Of a stretch of DNA of 64,000 nt, positions 46,431 through 54,950 are shown piece by piece. The first letter of the stretch is position 1; each line of letters opens with the position of its first letter. Below the pieces are notes generated by a model that did not search any database, was not told the origin of the DNA, and worked only from the letters and a program-made list of their open reading frames with translations. This DNA comes from Methylotuvimicrobium buryatense 5G (GTDB lineage Bacteria; Pseudomonadota; Gammaproteobacteria; Methylococcales; Methylomonadaceae). The translations under genes and the position numbers were made by a program. Location of the stretch: positions 958,398-1,022,397 of the forward strand of contig NZ_KB455575.1 of NCBI RefSeq assembly GCF_000341735.1. Direction: 5' to 3'.

Positions 46431-49400
46431 TTAATTAGAATTCACAGATAAAATAGGAGTGATTATTGTAAAGATAGCGCCGTCGCCATCATTAACGACT
46501 TCAATCTGACCATTTAGACTCGTTTCAGTAATCATTCTAGACATGTATAAACCAATACCCATGCCGCCTTCTTTGGTTGAGTAATAGGGTTCGAAAATGT
46601 GCGGTAAACTGTTTTCGGGTATCCCACCGCCATTATCCTTAACCAGCAAGCGGCACTGATTGTTTTCCAAAACGACCGACACACGGATAGTCCCTGTCGA
46701 GTGGAGGCTGAGAATGGCCTCTTTGGCATTCGTCAACAAATTCAACAAGACTTGGGAATATTCATTGAGGATGCCGTGAAGTTGGACATCGTTTTCGATA
46801 TTTAATTCTATGTTAACGCTATGCGCTTTGAAACTCGCTTCGACTAAGGCAATCGCATCCTTAACAGCGTGCCGCAGGCTGAATGCTTCCCGCGGTTTGT
46901 TAGGGCTGAAAAAGTCGCGGAAATCATCAATAGTACTGGACATCTTTTCGATGTACCGCATGCCGTGTTGAAGCTGTTCTTCTAAAAAGTCGGTGCTTAA
47001 ATCATCGAAGCGTTGAGCATCCTGAATATTGCCTAGCATCAGGCTTAACGCATTGAGTGGTTGTCGCCATTGATGGGCAATATTGTTGATCATCTCGCCC
47101 ATGGTCGCCAATTTAGATTGTTGAATTAGCAAATGGTCTTTTTTCCGACTTTTACGTGTTTCTTCCGTGACTCGCCGCTCCAGTTCAGCATTCAACTGTC
47201 CAATTTCATTGATCAAACGTGCGTTTTCAATTGAAATAGCCATTTGTAGACTGAGTAATTCGACCATCCGCACTTTATCCGGTGTAAATACTCTGGTGGC
47301 CAGACGGTTTTCCAGGTACAGCACCGCGATCAGTTCACCTTGACGCAAAACTGGAAGACAAAATAACGACCGTATATGAAGTTCCATCACTTCGGGCAGG
47401 TTACTGAATTGCTGAGACTCCATGGCATTATCGAGTACAACACTAGTGCGTGTATGAATAACATAATGCACAATGCCCTGGCATATATCGTTAATATCAG
47501 TCAAGAATTCTCGAGTAAAGGCGTCAGTGGCCTTTTTTTCGATATGCCTTGCCGCGACACATTGCCATTGTTTAGCCTGGGCTTGAAGCAAGTATCCTTG
47601 TTGAGCACCTGAACATTCCAGTACCACCTGCATGATCTTGGCAAGCAAAGCTTTTTGGTCGATTTCAGCCGATAATGCTAGGGATGATTTCAACAAGTAG
47701 TCAGTGTCTAAATTCGGCAACAATGACGTTTCTTCTAACACCACAGCCTCTTCATTGCTTATCGGAGAGTTGCTTCGAAACAGTTGCGGATGACGTTCCA
47801 ATAGTTGTATTACTTTCCCTTTAGCGCCACACTGCTGATATTGTTTCAGCGCAAATTCCAGATAGCTGTCAGCGCTCACTCGTTTTTGTGCAATCAACCA
47901 TTCAGCGAAGCGTTCATTGATGAAACCGTCGAGAAAAACATAGTTTAGAGCACGAGCGGATTCAATGGCGTCCAGATAGCCGTTTGTGATGGTCGGTGAG
48001 TGATCGAAAACTCGCTGCCATTCAGCTTCGCATAAGGCTAGGTAGGGTTTCAATAATGGGCCTAAGGCAGCCCAGGTTTTTAATTGATCAAGGAAGGGTG
48101 TCAGTTCGTCATGCAGCTCTTTTCCCGCATTGACCGGCGCAACGCATAACGCATTCAGAATCTGAAATGCATACCACTGCCGCTTGAGTACATTATCGGT
48201 CATGCCGTTCAAAAAGCGTTTGACGCTATCAAGGCAGGTCAATGCTTCTTGATAACGACCAAAGTAAAAATGGCTGGCACCCAGCAAAACATAGTAACTT
48301 CCAGCAGAGGCGACGTGGTTACGGCTTTCCCATAAGGCCAGTTGTTCGCTCATTGTGTCTGCAGTGGCTTGAGGATGTTTCATAGGATTGACCCAACCAG
48401 CCATTACCGCTTCAGCAAGTCCTACAGAAAAAGACAGTTGGTTTTTTTGCGAAAACTCCAGACACTCCAACGCAGTGTCTTCGATAAGGGCAAAATCAGC
48501 ACCGAGTACCTGCAAATTCCACATTAATGGTCCATAAGACAGGCCGGCATTGTATAAATCACCGCAATTTTTACCGCATTGAATGCCTTTGCGGCAAAAG
48601 TCGACAATTTCGTTTGGATGACTACGCGAATGCATGTTGCACCAGACGATACCGTTCATACCACGAGTTGCGCCAAAAGTATCGGGATAGCGCGTACAAA
48701 GTTCATGCGCTAGGTCTTGATAACGGAAGGCCATTTCAAACTGCCCCTGTTCACCTAAATTCAGTCCCATAATGGAGAAGGAATAAATCACCGATTCATC
48801 CATGCCGCCTTCCAAACAGTGAATCGTTGACTGAGCCGCGGACAGGTACAATTGTGGAACCAAGCCCGACATATACAGATCTGGAATCAATTCGCTATAA
48901 AACACCAACTCGATTTTGCTTTGGCGATCTTCGACGAAGGGCATGTTCAAGATTTTTTGCCAAACATCACCGTAGTCTCGATGAATCGATTGCATCAATA
49001 CATTTAGGCGTTCTGTGGCTTCTTTATCGTCCTCCGGAATCGATTTATCAAAAAAACCAAGACCGCGATTTGCGGAATCTATGGCTTTAATGAAATTGCC
49101 TATGGAGGACAATGAGGTGGTTTGTTCCGCCAAGGCCTCGGCGCGATCTAAATCATTTTCCGCCCGTTTTAACAGTTGGTTTAGCAATACTTCGGATTGT
49201 TCATAACGTCCACACATCAGTTCTGTTTTGGCCAGTTTCTGATGTAACCTGAACATTAAGGGATATTGTGTCTGCCAGGCCGATTTCGATAAGAACGCTA
49301 ATCCCGACCGGTAGTATTCGTTTGCAGCCTGGGTTGCCAGCGCATTGAGCGCCTTGTTGCCTGCGTATAAATTAATTTGAGCAAGTAGGAGGCTCTGCTT

Positions 49401-51617
49401 TTCGTCGATATTCTTCGGATAACCCAGATTAAGATGAGCGGCGACGGTAAACAGGTTTTCCTTAGCTTCTAATGCCTCGGAAATAACTTGGTGGCTTAAA
49501 AGATGCCAACCTACTTGCCAGTGTATGTTCTGTCGTTGGTGTGGCTCGATCAGCCGTAAAACAGCTTCCTGAACTCGGTCATGCACAAATTGAAACTCTG
49601 CTTTACTTTCTATGAGCAGGCCCAAAGTCAGTAGGGGTTTGAGCCGTTCAAACAAATCGAGCAGTGGCATGTCGCAGATAAGCGCGACATCGTCGGCCGA
49701 GAAGCGGTTACCCATACAAGCGCAGACCTTGATAACTTCCAAAGTCTGCGCCTCAAGACGCTGGACTTTAAATCCAAACATGTCGACGACACTGGTTGGC
49801 ATGTTTGATAGCCTAATTCTCGCCATGTCCCAAATCCATTGCCCTTGATCGCTGTAAACCAGTAAATCTTCGTTGTGCAACCAGGACAAGCTTTCGCTGA
49901 CAAACAATGGGTTGCCTTCAGTGAGCTCGGTGAGAAATGCCGCCAAATGATCTGTTCTCGGCAAAGGTAAATCCAGAATATAGGCGACCATTTCATGACA
50001 GGCTTGTGCGTCAAGCGCGCCGATACGTATTTCTTGAATTGCTTGGTGCTGTTCTTTAATTTGTCGTAATAAAAACACTAAAGCATGCGAAGTATCAACT
50101 TCGTTGTGTCGATAGGCACCAATAAAGAACAGGTGAGGGTGTTCGTCAGCTGCCGTAAAAAGATGACTGAGAAAATCGAAGGTAGCGCTGTCGCACCATT
50201 GCAAATCATCAATAAACAACACTAATGGATTTTCTTTACGCGCTAGGCAGGTTAAAAAAGCGCTGAATAAATTATTGAATCGATGCCGAGCTTCCACGGG
50301 AGGAAGCTCCGTAACTTCAGGTTGCGAGCCGATCAAAACCTCAAGTTCAGGAATGACGTTGCAAATGACGCGAGCGTGCTGATTCAAAGCGGATACTATT
50401 TGTTGTTTCCATTCATCGACACGACTATCGCTTTCGGTCAACAGGGTGCGGATAAGATTCCGTAACGCCTGAATTAACGAGCTATAAGGGATGTTTTTCT
50501 GATATTGGTCGAATTTGCCGGACGTAAAATAGCCTTTATGGGCGACTAGTGGTTGTTGCAACTCTTGAATCAAACGGGTTTTACCAATGCCGGGTAAACC
50601 GGAGATGAAGGCTGATTGAAAACCTTTACCACCAGTGACTTTGGTGTACTGTGCTAGAATGACTTTGGCTTCTCGATCTCGGCCGACCATTTTCGATATA
50701 AAAATGACTCGACGGGTATGATCGCGCAAACCTAACGTAAACGGCTCTATACGGCCATTTTGCCGATATTCTTCAGAGCATCGGTGCAGGTCCGCATACA
50801 GGCCACTGCCGGTCTGGTAGCGTTTCTCGGGCTCTTTGAGACACATTTTGGCAATAATCTGGGCAACGATGCCCGGTACAGCGGCGTTTAAGCTTGAAAT
50901 TGGCAAGGCTTCTTCGGCCAAATGTGAATGAATTAATGCTAGCGGATCGGTACTGGCAAACGGTAACTTTCCAGTCAAAAGCTGATAAAAGACAATCCCT
51001 AGCGAATAAATGTCAGTCGAATAATCAACCCGATGGTTGATGCGTCCGGTTTGCTCCGGTGAGGTATAGGCTAATGTGCCTTCAACAAAGCTGCGATCAT
51101 AAATAAAATGACTGAGTTCTTGGATATCGATGGGGTTCAGAAAATCGATCAAGCGAATGCTGCGTGTTTCGTGTTGAATCAGAATATTATGGGGTTTGAC
51201 ATTACCGTGAATAATGCCTGCCTCATGAATATTGTTAATCGCTTGTGTCAATTCAGCCGCTATGATGAAGAACGTATTCAGGTTCAGCGGGCTTTTGTTT
51301 TGCATGAGATAACTATCAAGCGTTATGCCGGGGAAATAGTCGTTGACAATAATGTGAGCTTCGCTGAAATACTCAATGCTACGGGGAACAATGACTCTTG
51401 GATCATGTATGATTTTCAGCCGTTCAACTCTTTGTCGAAGGTAGCGACGTTGGGCCTCATGATTGATTTGTCGCTTCAGGATTTTTACAGTGACAATGTC
51501 GTCCGGGTTATCTTTGCTGAAGGCTTTAAAAATCGAGGCATTCAGACTCTCTCCAAGATATTCAAGTAGCTGATAATAAGGGATTGATCTTGCTATTTTG
51601 CTGTTCTCTATTCCCAT
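46431..51617 (-). CDS. giant hybrid: kinase-like, AAA ATPase, GAF, histidine kinase
   Basis: 1728-residue cytoplasmic sensor. Domains in order: Ser/Thr kinase-like fold (~12-285), in which K45 is kept but the catalytic loop reads H-G-N-V-K-P-H-N (137-144, Asn where Asp is normal) and the metal motif D-F-L (158-160) replaces D-F-G. Next, an AAA_16/NACHT-like ATPase with Walker A SGLPGIGKT (~340) and Walker B LVLFIDDLQWCDSA. Then a long helical TPR-like region, a GAF domain (ALLAKIMQVVLECSGAQQGY, FCLPVLRQGELIAVLYLENR), a coiled coil, and a histidine kinase with H-box INNIAHQWRQPLNAL (His ~1513) and ATP lid DNGGGIPENSLPHIFEPYYS. The start follows AGGAGCG. The kinase fold is probably a pseudokinase sensor; the histidine kinase looks active. 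Confidence 0.9.
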   Translation of the reverse strand: MGIENSKIARSIPYYQLLEYLGESLNASIFKAFSKDNPDDIVTVKILKRQINHEAQRRYLRQRVERLKIIHDPRVIVPRSIEYFSEAHIIVNDYFPGITLDSYLMQNKSPLNLNTFFIIAAELTQAINNIHEAGIIHGNVKPHNILIQHETRSIRLIDFLNPIDIQELSHFIYDRSFVEGTLAYTSPEQTGRINHRVDYSTDIYSLGIVFYQLLTGKLPFASTDPLALIHSHLAEEALPISSLNAAVPGIVAQIIAKMCLKEPEKRYQTGSGLYADLHRCSEEYRQNGRIEPFTLGLRDHTRRVIFISKMVGRDREAKVILAQYTKVTGGKGFQSAFISGLPGIGKTRLIQELQQPLVAHKGYFTSGKFDQYQKNIPYSSLIQALRNLIRTLLTESDSRVDEWKQQIVSALNQHARVICNVIPELEVLIGSQPEVTELPPVEARHRFNNLFSAFLTCLARKENPLVLFIDDLQWCDSATFDFLSHLFTAADEHPHLFFIGAYRHNEVDTSHALVFLLRQIKEQHQAIQEIRIGALDAQACHEMVAYILDLPLPRTDHLAAFLTELTEGNPLFVSESLSWLHNEDLLVYSDQGQWIWDMARIRLSNMPTSVVDMFGFKVQRLEAQTLEVIKVCACMGNRFSADDVALICDMPLLDLFERLKPLLTLGLLIESKAEFQFVHDRVQEAVLRLIEPHQRQNIHWQVGWHLLSHQVISEALEAKENLFTVAAHLNLGYPKNIDEKQSLLLAQINLYAGNKALNALATQAANEYYRSGLAFLSKSAWQTQYPLMFRLHQKLAKTELMCGRYEQSEVLLNQLLKRAENDLDRAEALAEQTTSLSSIGNFIKAIDSANRGLGFFDKSIPEDDKEATERLNVLMQSIHRDYGDVWQKILNMPFVEDRQSKIELVFYSELIPDLYMSGLVPQLYLSAAQSTIHCLEGGMDESVIYSFSIMGLNLGEQGQFEMAFRYQDLAHELCTRYPDTFGATRGMNGIVWCNMHSRSHPNEIVDFCRKGIQCGKNCGDLYNAGLSYGPLMWNLQVLGADFALIEDTALECLEFSQKNQLSFSVGLAEAVMAGWVNPMKHPQATADTMSEQLALWESRNHVASAGSYYVLLGASHFYFGRYQEALTCLDSVKRFLNGMTDNVLKRQWYAFQILNALCVAPVNAGKELHDELTPFLDQLKTWAALGPLLKPYLALCEAEWQRVFDHSPTITNGYLDAIESARALNYVFLDGFINERFAEWLIAQKRVSADSYLEFALKQYQQCGAKGKVIQLLERHPQLFRSNSPISNEEAVVLEETSLLPNLDTDYLLKSSLALSAEIDQKALLAKIMQVVLECSGAQQGYLLQAQAKQWQCVAARHIEKKATDAFTREFLTDINDICQGIVHYVIHTRTSVVLDNAMESQQFSNLPEVMELHIRSLFCLPVLRQGELIAVLYLENRLATRVFTPDKVRMVELLSLQMAISIENARLINEIGQLNAELERRVTEETRKSRKKDHLLIQQSKLATMGEMINNIAHQWRQPLNALSLMLGNIQDAQRFDDLSTDFLEEQLQHGMRYIEKMSSTIDDFRDFFSPNKPREAFSLRHAVKDAIALVEASFKAHSVNIELNIENDVQLHGILNEYSQVLLNLLTNAKEAILSLHSTGTIRVSVVLENNQCRLLVKDNGGGIPENSLPHIFEPYYSTKEGGMGIGLYMSRMITETSLNGQIEVVNDGDGAIFTIITPILSVNSN

Positions 51618-51850
51618 GTATCGCTCCTGGAAGGATTGGGACTTTTCAGTTTATTGAAAAAACAATATCTCGTTAATAACTTAATCACTTTCATTCGACT
51701 CTAAATGCAAGCTTATGTTCAGATGTTGTGAGTTGGATGCAAAACGGCGTGCAAAACTTTCCAGAATCCTGGGGAAATGAGCGTTGAAAAGTTTCCACCC
51801 CAGGTTGTTTAATGACCGGCTTTTTGCCGGAGAATCCTGGAGTGATAAAA
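51618..51850. other. intergenic region and IS21 left flank
   Basis: It holds the minus-strand promoter region of the signalling operon and, from ~51720, the left flank of the IS21-type remnant with the hairpin GACCGGCTTTTTGCCGG. Confidence 0.4.
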
Positions 51851-52750
51851 ATGGATACAATTGCCGAAATCAGGCGACTGCATTTTGTTGAAAACATAAA
51901 AATCAGCGAGCTGGCAAAAAGGTTTAAACTTTCCCGCCCGACTATTCGTAAACATCTAAAGACGATCGAAACGCCCGTTTATTCAAGCCGCAAAGAACAA
52001 CCCCAGCCCAAACTGGGTGACTATCTCAACCAGTTAAATGGCTGGCTGGAAAAAGACACAGGATTACCTCGCAAACAAAGACGCAATGCCCAACGGCTAT
52101 TTGAGTGCTTGCAGATTGAGGGTTATTGTGGCACTTATACCGCAGTGCAGCGCCATGTGCGAGATTGGAAACGGACTCGAACTAAAAGCCCCACTATCAA
52201 ACAGGCGTTCGTGCCGCTAGCCTTTCCCCCGAAGAAACTTGTCAGTTCGACTGGAGTTATGAAACGGCGGTGATTGGCGGAGTAGAGCAACTCGTCAAGG
52301 TTGCCCATTTCCGCCTCAGCTATAGTCGTCAAATGTTCGTTATCGCCTATCCAAGAGAATCCCAGGAAATAGTGTTAGATGCGCATAATCAGGCCTTTGC
52401 TTTCTTTGGTGGTGTACCGAAACGGATGGCCCCGGACAACTTGAAAACAGTGGTGGATGCGGTCTTTGTCGGCAAGGAGCGTCGCTTTAACCGGCGCTTT
52501 TAACACTAGCCAATCACTATCTGTTTGAGCCAGTAGCCTGCACACCGGAGTCGGGTTGGGAAAAAGGCCAGGTGGAAAATCAGGTGCGTAACATTCGCGA
52601 ATGGATATTTACACCGCTACCGCGCTGTGCCGACTTTACTTCGCTTAACGTTTGGTTAGCGAAGCGTTGTCTGGAGTTGGCTGGACGCCCGCATCTGCTG
52701 AAAATCTTGGAGTGTGCCACAGACACACAAACTGACGCTATACGGAAATA
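51851..52750 (+). pseudogene. istA: IS21-family transposase IstA, frameshifted
   Basis: From ATG 51851: EIRRLHFVENIKISELAKRF and LSRPTIRKHLKTIE (helix-turn-helix), then GYCGTYTAVQRHVRDW. A frameshift near 52225 moves the coding frame to ETCQFDWSYETAVIGGVEQL, SYSRQMFVIAYPRESQEIVL and GGVPKRMAPDNLKTVVDAVF. A second near 52500 moves it to LANHYLFEPVACTPESGWEK and GQVENQVRNIREWIFTPLPR. The similarity ends about 52690. The istB helper gene is absent. A dead element. Confidence 0.8.
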
Positions 52751-52831
52751 GGGATCAGATGTGTATAAGCTCATTGGAAGATGATGGTAGGTCCATCAAA
52801 GTCTGCTGTCGGAAACCGGCTTTAAACCACC

Positions 52832-53089
52832 TCAAGCTGCTTGTATTAAGAGTGCAGGTAGTGAGCGTTGAGGAAAAACTAATTCATAATTAGCAGGTAG
52901 GGTACCGCCAACACTCACGAACGGCTTCAGGCAACCTTGTGTGTACAATCTGTCACCTACTTCGGCCAACACCGGATAGAGTGTTTCCGATGCAATGGGA
53001 TCCAGCAAGTTGCCGATTTGGCTGGTCGAAGGAATTTGATGAACACCAAAAATCGATTGTGCGTTATTTCGATTGTGGAGTTTTTCCAT
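52832..53089 (-). pseudogene. transposase remnant (middle part)
   Basis: 85 codons beginning MEKLHNRNNAQSIFGVHQIP and STSQIGNLLDPIASETLYPV, from the interior of a transposase whose N-terminal part occurs separately at 62472-62668. The first 41 bases are shared between the two loci in inverted orientation. Similarity to the 62-kb copy stops exactly at 53089. Confidence 0.7.
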
Positions 53090-53127
53090 TAATCAATACT
53101 GAACTTCCTCTTGTCGGAAACAAATTA

Positions 53128-53156
53128 TTGACAAAATATACGACCAGTCGTATATT
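53128..53156 (+). promoter_or_regulatory. promoter and operator of the NemR-like gene
   Basis: TTGACA (53128-53133), 17 bases, then TATATT (53151-53156). A perfect palindrome with half-sites AATATACGAC and GTCGTATATT around CA (53135-53156) fills the spacer and the -10 box, so a bound repressor would block RNA polymerase. The core A-C-G-A-C-C-A-G-T-C-G-T recurs in related form before two downstream genes. Confidence 0.8.
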
Positions 53157-53166
53157 GGTATCCACT

Positions 53167-53769
53167 ATGAACAGCAAACTCTCCAAACGCACAAAATTAT
53201 TAGATCAGGGTGTTTATCTGCTGATGAACCAGGGCTATCATGCAACCGGTATTAACGAAATCGTAAATGCCGTACAGGTGCCCAAGGGTTCATTTTATAG
53301 CTACTTTGATAGCAAAGAAGAATTTGCTGCTCAAGCCATTACCCATTATATGGAGCCATTTATACAGCTATTAACGAGGCACCTACAACACTCACAGGTT
53401 GACCCGCTCTCTGCTTTAAAAAACTACTATGCAGAGCTTATTGTTGCAGTGGAAAAGAATGGATACAAAGGTGGATGTTTATTGGGTAACCTGATGGGTG
53501 AAATTGGCGATACCAGTGAACGGTGCAATCAGGCACTAAAATCTGCCATTGAACGCTACAAAGCGCTGCAATATAAAGCATTACTGCAAGCACAAAAAGA
53601 AGGCACGGTACGTACTGATCGAAGCGCCGAAATTATGGCTAACTTGTTGGTAAATAACTGGCAAGGTGCGTTGTTACGGATGAAAATCGAACAATCCGTG
53701 CAACCTTTGCAAGAGTTTTGCGATACCTTACTGAATGATTATTTTGTTGCCAAGTCCAATTTAGATTAG
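53167..53769 (+). CDS. NemR-like TetR repressor, likely redox-sensing
   Basis: 200 residues from ATG 53167; the longer open frame upstream crosses the promoter and is rejected. The helix-turn-helix is LLMNQGYHATGINEIVNAVQ with VPKGSFYSYFDSKEEF. The ligand domain has GYKGGCLLGNLMGEIGD with Cys 104 and Cys 120; in E. coli NemR the corresponding S-G-C-L region carries the redox-active Cys106. It sits in an operator-bearing promoter, followed by a terminator and the sulfur genes. It is inferred to respond to reactive sulfur or electrophiles through Cys104. Confidence 0.85.
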   Translation: MNSKLSKRTKLLDQGVYLLMNQGYHATGINEIVNAVQVPKGSFYSYFDSKEEFAAQAITHYMEPFIQLLTRHLQHSQVDPLSALKNYYAELIVAVEKNGYKGGCLLGNLMGEIGDTSERCNQALKSAIERYKALQYKALLQAQKEGTVRTDRSAEIMANLLVNNWQGALLRMKIEQSVQPLQEFCDTLLNDYFVAKSNLD

Positions 53770-53786
53770 GAACAAAGCAAGTCGAC

Positions 53787-53816
53787 ACAACCGCCGGTTG
53801 TTTAGGTCTTTTTTTG
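53787..53816 (+). terminator. terminator after NemR-like gene
   Basis: ACAACC and GGTTGT pair around GCC (53787-53801), followed by TTAGGTCTTTTTTT. It separates repressor transcription from the rhodanese unit, which has its own operator just downstream. Confidence 0.75.
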
Positions 53817-53826
53817 CCCAACATCA

Positions 53827-53841
53827 AGACGACCGGTCAAC
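53827..53841 (+). promoter_or_regulatory. second TetR-type operator, before rhodanese gene
   Basis: AGACGACCGGTCAAC, with the palindromic core GACCGGTC, matches the core pattern A-C-G-A-C-Y-R-G-T-C of the operator before the repressor. It is 22 bases before the rhodanese start; a TATAGG at ~53849 could be the -10. Confidence 0.65.
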
Positions 53842-53862
53842 TATTAGCTATAGGGATTTGAT

Positions 53863-54258
53863 ATGAGCGAAGAAAAAACCTTAATGGATTTTGTTAAACA
53901 AGCAAAATCACAAATACACGAAATAGAGGTCTTAAATGTTAAATCTCTATTGGATGAAGGCTATCAGGTACTGGATGTTCGCGAACCTGCCGAATTTATG
54001 TCAGGTACTATTGAGGGTGCATTAAATATTCCACGCGGGATACTGGAAGCGGCGGCAGACCGCCAATACGCAGGTCGTCGTGAAGAATTAATGGATCGCG
54101 ATAAAAAATGGCTACTACTTTGTGCCAGTTCGGGGCGCTCTGCCATGGCGGCGGCTGTGATGCAACAAATGGGCTTTAAACATATTAGGAATATTAATGG
54201 CGGCATTGCAGCCTGGAAGGCGGCCGAATTAGCCGTGAGCATTCCACCACAAACTTAA
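53863..54258 (+). CDS. rhodanese-domain sulfurtransferase
   Basis: 131-residue single-domain rhodanese, probably cytoplasmic. It has YQVLDVREPAEFMSGTIEGA (the Asp-Val-Arg entry motif) and active-site Cys87 in LLLCASSGRSA, where the loop C-A-S-S-G-R is the six-residue loop of thiosulfate/polysulfide sulfurtransferases. It should transfer sulfane sulfur to a thiol such as glutathione. First gene of the sulfur set, behind its own operator. Confidence 0.9.
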   Translation: MSEEKTLMDFVKQAKSQIHEIEVLNVKSLLDEGYQVLDVREPAEFMSGTIEGALNIPRGILEAAADRQYAGRREELMDRDKKWLLLCASSGRSAMAAAVMQQMGFKHIRNINGGIAAWKAAELAVSIPPQT

Positions 54259-54300
54259 GAATGAATCATTTGAAAGGACTGTTTAACTAACAAACTTTTA

Positions 54301-54337
54301 AACGATATCGCCATGATGGCTTATATCGTTTTTTTAA
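54301..54337 (+). terminator. terminator after rhodanese gene
   Basis: AACGATAT and ATATCGTT pair around CGCCATGATGGCTT, followed by seven T. A strong rho-independent terminator. Confidence 0.85.
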
Positions 54338-54348
54338 ACAACCAACAT

Positions 54349-54366
54349 CAGACGACTGGTCATATA
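54349..54366 (+). promoter_or_regulatory. third TetR-type operator, before DUF4242 gene
   Basis: CAGACGACTGGTCATATA has the same core A-C-G-A-C-T-G-G-T-C-A-T as the repressor's own operator. TATAAC (54363-54368) could be the -10 box. It is 18 bases before the DUF4242 start and controls the four-gene run to DUF1641. Confidence 0.7.
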
Positions 54367-54383
54367 ACAGCATAGGAGACAAT

Positions 54384-54668
54384 ATGCCTAAATATATTAT
54401 TGAACGAGAAATCCCTAATGCAGGCCAATTAACCGCGGCAGAGCTGCAACAAATATCACAAAAGTCCTGCTGTATTCTGAACGACATGGGGCCGCAAATT
54501 CAGTGGGTGGAAAGTTATGTGACAGATAACAAAATCTATTGCATTTACATCGCCCCCGATAAACAAAGCATAAAAACACATGCGGAACGTGGCGAGTTTC
54601 CGGCCAATTCGATTGCCGAAGTAAAAACCATGATTAATCCAACCACAGCTGAACATAGCGGAGGTTAA
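54384..54668 (+). CDS. DUF4242 protein
   Basis: 94-residue protein starting MPKYIIEREIPNAGQLTAAE, with VESYVTDNKIYCIYIAPDK and HAERGEFPANSIAEV, the DUF4242 pattern (ferredoxin-like fold; one actinobacterial relative binds nickel). Adjacent Cys-Cys (K-S-C-C-I) and a later Cys are present. AGGAGA precedes the start. First gene of the operon with ferredoxin and the SQR-like protein. Biochemical role unknown. Confidence 0.8.
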   Translation: MPKYIIEREIPNAGQLTAAELQQISQKSCCILNDMGPQIQWVESYVTDNKIYCIYIAPDKQSIKTHAERGEFPANSIAEVKTMINPTTAEHSGG

Positions 54669-54673
54669 ACACC

Positions 54674-54853
54674 ATGAAAATACAATGGGATAAACAAACA
54701 TGCTCTCATTCCGGCAACTGTGTCAAATCACTGCCCGAAGTATTCAAAGTGGTCGACGGACAATTTGTGATCGAACAGGACAAAGCGACTGATGCTGAAA
54801 TCGTCAAGGTAGTCAATCAATGCCCTTCGGGCGCGCTCAAACGCGTCGACTGA
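54674..54853 (+). CDS. small ferredoxin (divergent 4Fe-4S, Fer4_19 type)
   Basis: 59 residues, too short for most gene finders. MKIQWDKQTCSHSGNCVKSL, PEVFKVVDGQ and the C-terminal VNQCPSGALKRVD give the C-x-H-S-G-x-C ... C-P-S-G-A-L signature of the one-cluster Fer4_19 family. Only three Cys are in the classic positions (10, 16, 50), as in this family, where the fourth ligand varies. It starts five bases after DUF4242 and is a likely electron partner of the SQR-like flavoprotein. Confidence 0.88.
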   Translation: MKIQWDKQTCSHSGNCVKSLPEVFKVVDGQFVIEQDKATDAEIVKVVNQCPSGALKRVD

Positions 54854-54950
54854 CTAAAAAACGGGGTTTCTTGTACATGGCGCAAAATATTCATTATTGA
54901 TGCGCCTAACACGTTGCCCCTTAACTGAATAATCAAGTAAAGGAGTCATT

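Noticed and set aside
52939..53166. Upstream extension of the NemR-like gene
   Set aside because: It crosses transposase debris and the promoter-operator; ATG 53167 matches the TetR start.
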